Positions 1 through 9,510 of a DNA stretch of 64,000 nucleotides are shown piece after piece (the stretch's first letter is position 1; every line of letters starts with the position of its first letter). Origin of the DNA: Pleodorina starrii (Eukaryota > Chlorophyta > Chlorophyceae > Chlamydomonadales > Volvocaceae); NCBI GenBank assembly GCA_030267565.1, contig BRXU01000020.1:1939501-2003500 (forward strand), written 5' to 3'. Below the pieces are notes generated by a model. It worked only from the letters and a program-made list of their open reading frames with translations, ran no database searches and was not told the origin of the DNA. The translations under genes and the position numbers were made by a program.

Positions 1-3000
1 GTGGGATGCCGCCAGCCTGAGCAATGGCGACCTGGTTGGCATCATTTCTAGAAGCTACAATCATCAAAGCCCTTGCTGCCTGCTTCTGTACGCCAGTGTC
101 CGAGCTGTCCAGTAGCTTCACCAGGGGTGGGATGCCGCCAGCCTGAGAAATGGCGGCCAAGTTGGCATCATTTGCATAAGCTAGACTCACCAAAGCCCGC
201 GCTGCCTGCATTTGTACGCCGGTGTCCGAGCTGTCCAGTAGCTTCACCAGGGGTGGGATGCCGCCAGCCTGAGCAATGGCGACCCGGTTGGCAACATTTG
301 CATAAGCTAGACTCGCCAAAGCCCATGCCGCCCACTCCTGCACGCCGGTGTCCGAGCTGTCCAATAGCTTCACCAGGGGTGGGATGCCGCCAGCCTGAGC
401 AATGGCGACCTGGTTGGCATCTTTACTACATAGATTCGCCAAAGCCCGTGCTGCCTGCTTTTGTACGCCGGTGTCCGAGCTGTCCAGTAGCTTCACCAGG
501 GGTGGGATGCCGTCAGCCTGAGAAATGGCGTCCCGATTGTTATCGTTTTCGCAAGCTCTCTTCGCCAAAGCCCCCGCCGCCCACTGCTGCACGCCGGTGT
601 CCGAGCTGTCCAGTAGCTTCACCAGGGTTGGGATGCCGCCAGCCTGAGCAATGGCGACCCGGTTGGCATCGTTGTTATAAGCAAGATTCGACAAAGCCCC
701 CACCGCCCACTGCTGCACGCCGGTGTCCGAGCTGTCCAGTAGCTTCACCAGGGGTGGGATGCCGCCAGCCTGAGAAATGGCGGCCCGGTTGGCATCATTT
801 GTAGCTAGCGTCATCAGGGATCTTGCTGCTTTTATCTGAATTTTCGCAGTCCTGCTGTCCAAAAGGCCCACTAGGCGCGTGATTTCGGCTCCATGGGCTC
901 CAAACCTATTGATGCTCCCACACATAACGAGGGCCTGCACACAAGCAAGTAGAGAAACGAAAGGAAAGTTTTACGCTGGACCGTAAGCCCTAGCCTGTGT
1001 TAAGGTAGCAGACTGATGCTGTAGCAGCCGGGCAGTGCGGCGCTAGGCTATAAGAGCCTAAGCTACACCTGCACAAACAACTCGAGTGGCCTTCAGCAAC
1101 TAAGACTGCTACGGATGCTTCATCGGCGGATACAGCCCACTACCGCGGTAACCGCATTTTTGACTAAGAAGCGTGAAGCACCCAGGGGGGCCCCGCCCTG
1201 TAGGATTGCCCATGTCCGTGCCTGTCAGTTACGTAACTGACCAAGTGCAATATCTAGGCCAGCGGAAACGCGATATGAGCAACATATTACATTCTTTATT
1301 GCATGGTATTATATGCAACAATCATCGAATGAGTACAAACCAGTTTTGCAGTCTCCATGGACCGAGGCCGAGGTCTAATCAACGCCTCTCGGCCTATAAT
1401 CAATTCCAAAAGGTACATCGCTTCTCATTTTGGAATTCTGACATGACGGCGTCTCTTAGTTTGGAGAACCGCGCAAGCAATGGGGGCCCTAGGGTGGTCG
1501 GGGCGGTCGGGGGGGTGTAGGGGCCCCCGGGGGCACTAGGGGCGGTAGGGGCACTAGGGGCGGTCGGGGGATGTAGGGCCCTCACGCACCACGACCGCCC
1601 CACTTGTGCCCACTACCACCTCCCGCGTGCCCCTAGTCCTTCCGATTATATAAATATACTAACGTTTTAGTAGGGGCAATAGGGCCTACAACCCCTAGTA
1701 GTCGTCCAACCCTCTCCGTAATGTATGGTTAACATTCATTCCGTAAAATGCTCTCCGTAAAATCAGCTATGGGTCGCCACGCATGTCCTCCGTAATATAT
1801 GGTTAACTTTCCGTAATCTGCGGTTTACATTCCGTAAAATGCTCTCCGTAATGCACTTTTGGGGTTGCCCACTTCTCCGTAATATAAGGTTTATATTCCG
1901 TAAACTATTCTCTGACAGATCTCCGTAAAGCCTCCGTAACCTGATGGAGAGATTACGGAGACACTTTACGGAGACACTTTACGGAGAATTCCTCCGTAAA
2001 TAAAATGCGGTTACTTTACGGAGAATAGCCACCCCATTTTATGGAGTCTATACCCCCCCCCTTTTCCCAGAGTAGTGATATATCTTTAGAGGGCCAGAAG
2101 ATCTGCAGAGCAATAATCCCATGTCTAGGGTATATATGTATGGGTGCCCCCCGTGACACACGGAAGTCCGTTATCGTCAGAAGAAACATGATACTTCTGC
2201 CGTACAGTGATCCATGTGTCTATTTGGGATGCTGTGGCTTTATTTGGTCGCCCTGCTGGCGGCGGTGGCTGGAAAGCACCGTTGACAGCGCATGTTCCAG
2301 GGTGGCGCTCCGGCTGCCACGCACCCCGCTTGGCCGTGTTCAGTTGGTCATTGTTGGTGCCGCGGTGGTTGCTGACTTCTGGTGGCCTATGGTGTCGTGC
2401 CGGCTGCCGTGGCTAGGAGATAGAGTGGTGCCGTTGTTTCGTTAAATAGTGTCATAAATAAAGGTGCATACATTGTCGCTTCCTTGTGTACAAAAGTCCC
2501 ACGCACGCACGCGCCTGAGCTACGGTGCACCCCTTCATTACTACTTTGATATGTATGCATGTATGTAGAGCTGGTCCAGGCGCCTGGTCCGAGCTAGGAC
2601 CGAGCGAGTTCATTTGCACACGGTGCATGTTCCCGACTCTTTCTGGTCATAATAATACTCCGGTGGGTCTTGTGTCCGGTTCAGTGGGAAATTGGATAGC
2701 TGCTGTACGTGTGTACGTATATATACCTCAAACAGCGGGAACAAAGGAAATGAATGGAAAGAGTCAGGTAGGGCGGGCTGTTCACGCAGCTCGGGCCCAT
2801 AGGTACCGTAGTCCCTCGGTGTAGTATCTCATGGATGAATACGGGGACTTCCCTGACATCCACCCATGGGCCTTCTTTGGTGAGATACAACACTCGGCAC
2901 TCACCAGCCATCGCTTAAAAGCCGTTGGCGCAGCCTCCAGCTTGTCCTGCTGTCGATCCTGCGTCAGGTAGGTTCATGGTACATGCACACATGTAACCCG

Positions 3001-6000
3001 ATCTATTTTCAGCAGACAGTGTATGTGTGTATGTGTGTGGATGTGCGTGTGTGGATGTGTGTGTATGTGTGTCGTTACAGTATCTGACCGGGCCCTGACG
3101 CTGGCCAGGGGCTGCTAACCCAGCCCCGACGGAAAGACCGCCTAAGCACTCTCCCCCTTGCGGTGGGAGAAGGGCGTGAGGGGCCGCTACCCCCTCCTGC
3201 TCGACGCGGAGCTGGCTGCGTCGTACACCCCATATACGGGTGTACGGCGCAGCGGCTCCCCAAAGGCTTGAGCTCACAGCCTGCCATATACGGCAGCTGG
3301 GCCCTTCGTCCGCACAAACAGCAGTCGCGCCGGCGCGCTACGCGGCGCCCGCGCTGTCCTGCCCGCCCTGAAGTCCTTGCAGCGCCGGGGCGCCCGGCCG
3401 GCCTGCTACCGGCTGGCGGTGCTCCTCTAGGCGCGAAAACAAAGCGCTGAGAACCTGCCCCGAGCTTGGTCCGGCTCGTGGGCGGTCAGCACCAAAGGAG
3501 AACCCAAGACAGCGCGCGTCCTACCCCTGCTACTACTCCTACTACGACGGCCCCGGAGAGGCCGGGGGGTGGCCCCTAGAGGCCGAGCTCCAGAGCTCCG
3601 CTTGGCCTCGAGGCGGCAGGAGGTCGGGCGCGGGCCTTGCGGCAGCGGGCTAGGTGACGGGGCTATAGTTCGCACTAGGCGGCACCTCGCCAACTCGCCT
3701 CACTCTCGCTGTACCCGCTCCCTATGTGTGTGGATGTACCTCGCTGTACCCGCCTCCTATGTGTGTGGATGTGTGTGGATGTGTGTATGTGTAGCTTGCG
3801 GTGTGTGCCCGCCCAGCCACGTGCCAGATCTATCGGCATCCATCCCGCTGCTTAATAAAATTCGCACATATTTATCGTACAAATCACGGCAGCATTTGAC
3901 TGCACGGTTATTGGCGCATCTAATGATGGCATCAATAATAACTAGCGGAAGTGCAACTTCGTTGTGAGGTGTTTCGTGCGTTCAGGTAGACAGGCACGAT
4001 CGAATGCATGACAGGTAAGCTGAGGTTGGTGCAGTCCTCTTATGCCTAAGAGAAGCACTCAGGGCCAGAAGCAAAACTCAACCAACAGCCTCTCCGCTTC
4101 ATTATTAATGACTGCAAAGGTAAACCCACGCACTGCATGTATCTTTCCTTCCCCACCTACCCCTCTGTTCGCACGCTAACACCGTCTCCGTCCCATCGCT
4201 GCGATGCGGATCTTCTTTTTATCCCCACCTACCCATGTCATCCTCGCTGTGTATTGAAATCGATGATAATCAGTCATCAGAAACTCAGCTGGTGGCATTA
4301 GATAGTGGAGTAGTGGATGGAACTTCACCATGCAGCAGGCACGCACGCACGCACGCATACGTGCATGCATGTACATACTGCTTACCATCTCCGGGGCAAT
4401 CCTCAACTGCGCGTACATGCCCTGGAGGTAGGTGCCCTTGTCGCCGCCTGCAGTCTCTGCGAGGTCGTCCAATGCCATCCGCAGCCCCGCCTCAGAGCGC
4501 TGGTCGAGTCGCTTCCAGCAGAAGTAGGAGTAGATGGCCCACACACGGTCCGCCTCGGACCAGGCCTGGTAGATGCCAGAACGCGCCTCCTGCCCCAGGT
4601 ACACGTGCAGCCACTCCCGAGTGGGAGCCTCCTCCAGGGGGCTGGGTGATAGCCACACACCGACGGCTGCCACGCAGAGGTCCGCCACCTTGTCCTCCAG
4701 ATGGTCACAGGCTGCCGCTTGCACGCCACCGAGCCGGACAGCAATGGCCAGCGGTCCAAGCACTGCATCCAACAGCCCAGCGGCATTCTGGCCGAGCATC
4801 TTCTTGTAGATGATGGATGATGCGTTATCTTCGGTGTTTTTCACCATGGCGTCCACGACCATCCCCAGCCAGCTCTCGAGCGACAGCCAGTTGCACAGGC
4901 CCTCACTGCGGCCATGGCGTGCCATGCGTTCTGCCAGTGTCCACACACGGCCGAAGTACTCCCGCCCTGCAGTCCTGTTCTTCTCGAGGATGGCCCCGAT
5001 GACGGACTCCGCCACAGCACACTGGAGGGACTCGGTCTCGTCGGCTGCTGCTGCGCTTGCGCTTGCGCGTGTGTGAAGGACTCTCTGTGCCTTGGCAAGG
5101 ATGACCCGCACGGGGCCCTCCTCTGGCAGGTCCTCGAATGTGGGCAGGATGTGCATCAAATGTGCACGCGCATAGAAGACTTTGCTCCTGTGCACTTCCA
5201 CCATCGAGTCTTCAGAGTACACCTGAGGCACACAGGACCTGAAAGCAGTGGCAAGCACATTTGGCACATCGACATGAATGTCAATGGGCGCCGTGTGCCT
5301 ACCCAGGATGGAAGATGCATGCAACAGCATCTCCTCTGCTTGCAGCAGCTGCAAGCTAGCAGCAGGGGGGATACAGCCAGTGGACTGCTGCAGTCTGGTT
5401 TGGGCTGGCTTACATTTAATAGGTAGGTCCAGACCAGACCAAACCAGACCCATCTCCGGTGCACAATGCACAGCGAAGCACCTTGTTTCAGTGTGCCATT
5501 CCGAACCTCCTTGATGCAGTGGCCAACATGCATACCCGCATGTTTCAGTGTGCCATGCGGGTATATACGCATGTTGGCCACTGCAACAAGGTTTCAGTGT
5601 ACCATTCCGGCGGCACCATACATGCAGCACCACCACCCCAGCGTCAGACACAAAACCGACCCATACATACATACATGCACCATTATTGCCTCAATAGATA
5701 GCTAGGCACATATGTACGCACGCACGCACAGCAGGAAACAACAAAACAGGACAATGTACCATTACATGATGTACAATTCCTTCCCCGCACGTTCTTCATC
5801 GCACACGCATCTGTCATCACTCACCAGTCGATCCAGACATACTCGACCCCGCTGCTGTCGACTGCATGTTGCAGCGTTGCCTTGAGCTCCCGGAACTGAA
5901 GATCCGACATGGGTAAGAAGCCCGGCTCATAGACCCCTGGCTTCCGCTTCGCCCAGCGCCAGCTGATTGTCACCACCCGCTTCCACAGCTCGTCATCTGT

Positions 6001-8215
6001 GTCCGCATACGGGACCTGCAGCCAGCATTGCCATTACAAGCAGCAAGAATGCGGCGAGCGATGGGCAAACGAACATGCATTCGTTTCATTCCATTTGTGG
6101 ATATGTTGGTTGTCGCTCGCTCGCTCGGCGGCTCAGCAGAGAACTTGATTGCCTTGTTTGTGAGGCACACGCATGCACAAATTGAGTGAACGAACTTCAC
6201 GGGAAAGGTTGTTGTGGTTGAGAACCAGGAGGATGTCACGTGGAGGTATGTTTGTATCATTGCCTGTATGTGAGGGCATCAAGCATTCGTGTTTCTCTAG
6301 CCGGATGACGACTGCACACCCGACCGGAGGCCGAGCGAGGCGTGGTTGAAGGTAGCAGATAAAGGAGGTGGGGTGACGGGTTTCCCCGGCACCAGTCCTC
6401 CCCCGCCACCGTGACTTCACACCGTATGCATGCAACCGTACGTCAGTCACACGCTATCTACGTACTCACTTGCAGCGCCTCTGTCTCCAGGTCGACAACC
6501 TCATACGCCTTGAGCTGGCTCCATTTGAGGACGGCTGCAATCTTCATCAGCCGCACGTTTGCCCCGCGGAGTGACGGCGGCATGCCGAGGTGCAGGTCCT
6601 GGAGGCACGCCGGCAGGCTGCTCAGCGCCTGGTTGGCCTGACCGCCTGTCAGGTGGGGTCGCCCAAGAGCCGCCTTGTTTGGCGCCTGCTGCACTTGGCT
6701 GGCGATCTCCTCGTGGACGGCCTGTGGTTAATCATGCACGGATCGATGTACATTATTTACACGCACACGCACAAACCGGACACATACGGTAGTGAATGCA
6801 CGCTTTTATTTGCGGGGCAACGAATGAGATCATGACACATAGCAGAAGCAGCCCGCGTGTATGATGCCGTCAAGTGCACCCAACCTGTGGGTGCCCAGCC
6901 AGCCAGTAGTGTGCCGCGCGTGCGTGCAGCTGCGTGCCCCAGGCAGCAGCCAGCAGTCCAACTTTCGGATGATCCGACAGGCTGGCCCTGACCGTTTCCT
7001 TGCCCATGCCTTTCGTTATTTCTTTCTCGTAGCTTGCTGCAAGCTCTCAGTGGGGGCACTACGTAATTCGTTGTGGGTGCCGAATTTCATCGGTCCGGCT
7101 CGCTCCGTTATTCCTCATGAATGCATTGCCTACACCGTGCATGCAACGTTAGCATGCATAGGACGGACGGAATCCTCCCTGAACCACTGCTTTATTACGA
7201 GGATAACTGCTAAGCACCCTCCAACACCTACCACAGCCACCATCCTCTGTGCGGTCTGAATGCTCATCACAGCTCATCAACTCGACACGGCTAGCTGATG
7301 CGCCCCCGTGCTGCACCATACAACGCCCTTGCTGCATGCGAGGTTGATTTTGGGGGTAACGAGAAGGCCCTGAGCTTTGGGGGGCCGATCAAGGCCGGGG
7401 TCAACCTGGTTATTAATCAGAAGGGAATGCATGAATTCCTTGTGGCACTTCAGATCCACCGCCCCTGCTCCCGTAAATACCGTCCGACTTCACCCTTCGT
7501 TACCATTGCCTACCGGTATCTCTATAATGCCCTGGCCGACGTGCATTGCACCGGACGCTTCCTATCCATTCTCCTGCACCATCCGCATGCCTCGAGTTTG
7601 AGCGGTTGGGGAGCACTAACTGCGACCGACGGGGATACGAACAGCAAGGGGGCGTCGCCCTATTTCCGGCTTTGCAAAGCGCAAACCCTACTTGTTCATA
7701 TACATTTACAACTTGATTATTGATATAACGTCTTTGTAGCGGCTGATTACGGCTTTTGACGACATTTGTCCGACGAGGACCGAGCGGTTCAGCCCAGCGC
7801 CCGTTGCCCTCGCGTATACACCCTCCGAGGCCAGCCTGACTTAATACGTTTTCCATCATATTTGCCTGACTTCTAATTAGTCGTTAAGGGGCTTCACGCA
7901 CACCCTGCTGCATCGTCCACGGAAGCATCAAGTATTTCCAACAGTGCTGCTGACTTCCTTTATTTCTCTTCAGTTCCCTTCAATATGAGATTGCTAATTC
8001 CCTGGAGCCGCTGAACTTGTCTCGCCGCCGCTCGATGGCCCAGCGTTCCCCTCTTTCACTCGTTGGGCAACGACAGAAAGCTACATACAAGAATACAAAC
8101 GTATACGTTTGTGTTTGTTTTCACCCACCTTAAGCAACGGGTTGTCCTTGGTGGTCGGCTTGTCATCATCAGCGCACGCTTGCTGACGGACCACTCGCGA
8201 TGAAGAAGCGCCCAT
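1..8215 (-). CDS. HET-like domain + ARM-repeat protein, copy 1 (3' end beyond window)
   Basis: Supported exons in transcription order: 8215-8129, 7038-6885, 6721-6470, 6015-5825, 5238-4386, 2958-2905 and 934-1 (open at the edge). All have GT/AG borders, and from 6721 onward the phases join without a stop. Exon 1 encodes MGASSSRVV, an N-myristoylation consensus. The exons at 6015 and 5238 join across IDW|SCVPQ and give three HET-type motifs: VVTISWRWA, EYVWIDWSCVPQ followed by an MVEVHRSKVFYARAHLM stretch, and REYFGRVWTLAER. An 18-codon linker exon ends in FKRWL. The last exon has about seven ARM repeats of the type VAIAQAGGIPPLVKLLDSSD. HET domains belong to the TIR-related fold and act in fungal self/non-self recognition; the role here is inferred. 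The part between 8128 and 7039 is unresolved: a conserved reading frame of about 28 codons starts at 8080 and then meets a stop in both paralogs. Same architecture as the neighbour at 14298-24301. Confidence 0.8.
955..1175 (-). mobile_element. Truncated SINE-like repeat (3' portion)
   Basis: This stretch, in the intron before the ARM exon of copy 1, matches in opposite orientation the tail half of the complete element at 13900-14326: the shared runs include TTACGCTGGACCGTAAGCCC and the CAGCCCACTACCG block. The tRNA-like head is missing and a segment of about 80 bp in the middle differs. Confidence 0.6.
1710..2035. repeat. Dense cluster of CTCCGTAA / TTACGGAG motifs
   Basis: An AT-rich island inside an intron of HET-ARM copy 1. 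CTCCGTAA and the variant TTCCGTAA recur roughly every 15-30 bp on the plus strand up to about 1935. After that the inverse motif TTACGGAG recurs several times, so the two halves form an imperfect inverted arrangement. Copy 2 has nothing similar in the corresponding intron, so it is probably a lineage-specific insertion, perhaps the subterminal repeats of a DNA transposon. Confidence 0.6.
3000..3078. repeat. TG-rich microsatellite
   Basis: Runs of TGTGTATG, TGTGTGGATG and similar repeats in the intron between the 18-codon exon and the HET exon of copy 1. A related block, TATGTGTGTGGATGTG, resumes at 3723-3793 after a GC-rich segment that copy 2 lacks. Confidence 0.7.
3079..3715. mobile_element. 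GC-rich segment absent from the paralogous intron (probable insertion)
   Basis: The intron between the 18-codon exon and the larger HET exon is about 1.4 kb in copy 1 but about 0.65 kb in copy 2. The difference is mostly this block of about 640 bp, which is markedly GC-richer than its surroundings and interrupts a TG-repeat tract. No transposon protein, clear terminal repeat or target duplication was found, so the mobile-element label is an inference from the paralog comparison. Confidence 0.4.
5509..5591. repeat. Long intronic hairpin, conserved in both paralogs
   Basis: The left arm reads CCTTGATGCAGTGGCCAACA and continues through TACCCGCATG. The right arm is its reverse complement, CATGCGGGTAT then TGTTGGCCACTGCAACAAGG. 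The stem is about 35 nt with a small bulge, and the loop is about 11 nt (TTTCAGTGTGC). It lies in the intron that splits the two HET exons. The same hairpin occurs at 20355-20437 in the same intron of copy 2. Confidence 0.8.
6313..6417. repeat. About 95-bp dispersed repeat, copy A
   Basis: It contains CCCGACCGGAGGCCGAG, then GGAGGTGGGGTGACGGGTTT and CCAGTCCTCCCCCGCCACCG. Related copies lie at 17833-17926 and 21129-21231. Copies A and B sit in the same intron of the two HET-ARM paralogs, so they predate the duplication. The third copy is in a different intron of copy 2. Confidence 0.7.
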
Positions 8216-8340
8216 CCTTAACTGACGTCAATTTGTAAAGCTATTACATTTGTTTTTTTAGACCTGGAACTGTTGCATTAATTGGAACTTGCTGCCGCCG
8301 TTCGATCTCTTGCGCAAAGGTTACCGCGCAACTTAGGTCC
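8216..8340 (-). promoter_or_regulatory. Upstream region of HET-ARM copy 1, conserved with copy 2
   Basis: The sequence just upstream of the start ATG is similar, with small indels, to 24302-24430 upstream of copy 2. Shared blocks include GTTGCATTAATTGGA, CTGCCGCCGTTCGATC and CCGCGCAACTTA (plus strand). Similarity then fades. This shows that the duplication carried the 5' flank, probably with promoter and 5'UTR. No TATA box or other named element could be identified. Confidence 0.45.
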
Positions 8341-9240
8341 TATTTCCAGTGCGGATTCAGCCTTGGTCTTCCCGTAATGTGGAAATCCTGGTGGGATTAG
8401 GCTGGATTAGCCAGGAATTCGGGGTTGCCTTTATGCCACCGTGTTCTCTATGTAGAGAACTAGCTGGGGTTCGTAAGAGTTCAGGAAAGAGCAGAAACAG
8501 TGTATGATTTTCCAGTATTTAGCTTGAATCCTCTGTCAAAAAAGTTATGACCTGGCCTGGCCCCACCCAGGTGATATCTTTCCGTACATGGATTTTCATT
8601 CATGGCGGCATATTTGACTTTAATTTCTAGGTAATCCCATTATTACGACCTTAAATTAGCAATAGTTGTTTTGATTTGCGCGGAAGGTGCTACTTCAATG
8701 TCCGGTCTTATGAGGCCCCCAAATAGTCCGCTTCCTAAGCATTTGCAATAATGGTAAACTATGTTCAAGAACTAAAATGACGTTTACGTTTGCTTCAATC
8801 TCTGCCTTGCCCTTTGTACGGCCTTAATCCCCGCACTAATCCCCGGCCTTACAGGGGGATTCCACTGAGTCGCTTGTTTGTTTGATCCGACAAAAATAAC
8901 AGGCGCTTAAATAATAATAAAGCTGACAAAAGTCCGCTTCCACACAGAGCCCTGAAACAACTTTTGTTAGCCTTCTGTAGCGCCAAACCAAACCCATTTT
9001 CTCATCTCATTTGTGATTTAAATGCAATAATGAAACGGATGGTTATTGTACAAGTTTGGCCGCGCTGCTGGCCCTTTTTATGAACATGTTGGCCGCGCCG
9101 CGGCCGCGCCGCGCCGCGCGGCCGCGGCGGCCGCGGCGGCGCCGCGGACGCGCATGGATGTCCAGTCGTCGGGCTGCACCCCGCAAGGGCAGCTGCATAG
9201 TTGCAGTAGACAACTGATGAAGAGGTTATATATAAACACC
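8341..9240. other. Intergenic, no gene seen
   Basis: AT-richer sequence with frequent stops in all frames and no recognisable protein similarity. A short, strongly palindromic GCCGCG-rich block follows at about 9085-9155. Confidence 0.5.
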
Positions 9241-9510
9241 GCCTAAACTGAGTGGTAGAAAACGTGAATACCAGTACGCCAATACGTAGATAGACTTCGC
9301 AACCGACGCATCTCGAGAAGCGCCTTTGCAAGTAAACGCTGATCACCTGGAGTCATGACTGCAGACATGTTCCGTTGTTCCCGATAGGTAACGCAGTCGA
9401 CTGCCGCATTTCTGTCGAATGTCGTTGTAGGCAGGACACTCCAGAAACACGTGGCGCTCGTCCTCAAACGAACCGGAGCTGCACATAGCCTGCAATTTTC
9501 GCACATTCGC
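9240..9510 (-). mobile_element. LINE (non-LTR retrotransposon) 3'-end remnant
   Basis: On the minus strand, one frame reads CSSGSFEDERHVFLECPAYN followed by DIR. This is the Cys-x-x-Ser/Cys...Glu-Asp-Glu-x-His...Glu-Cys-Pro zinc-knuckle type found at the C-terminus of many non-LTR reverse transcriptases (zf-RVT style). The frame ends soon afterwards and the upstream polymerase part is absent, replaced by low-complexity GGAAGGG sequence. A related degenerate copy lies at 25480-25600 in the equivalent position upstream of copy 2. Confidence 0.6.

Noticed and set aside
73..804. Plus-strand Cys/Pro-rich repeat protein (CPSCPVASPGVGCRQPE units)
   Set aside because: It is the exact antisense of the ARM array. 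The minus strand gives ARM repeats with splice-compatible upstream exons. The similar frame at 15041-16090 is rejected for the same reason.
2041..2445. 134-codon plus-strand frame with ATG
   Set aside because: It lies inside an intron of HET-ARM copy 1, has no family motif and is not conserved in copy 2.
7277..7459. Minus-strand frame VDPGLDRPPKAQGLL partly conserved at about 22,500
   Set aside because: Similarity between the paralogs includes frame-shifting indels and a stop, so coding status could not be shown. It was left as part of the unresolved 5' region.
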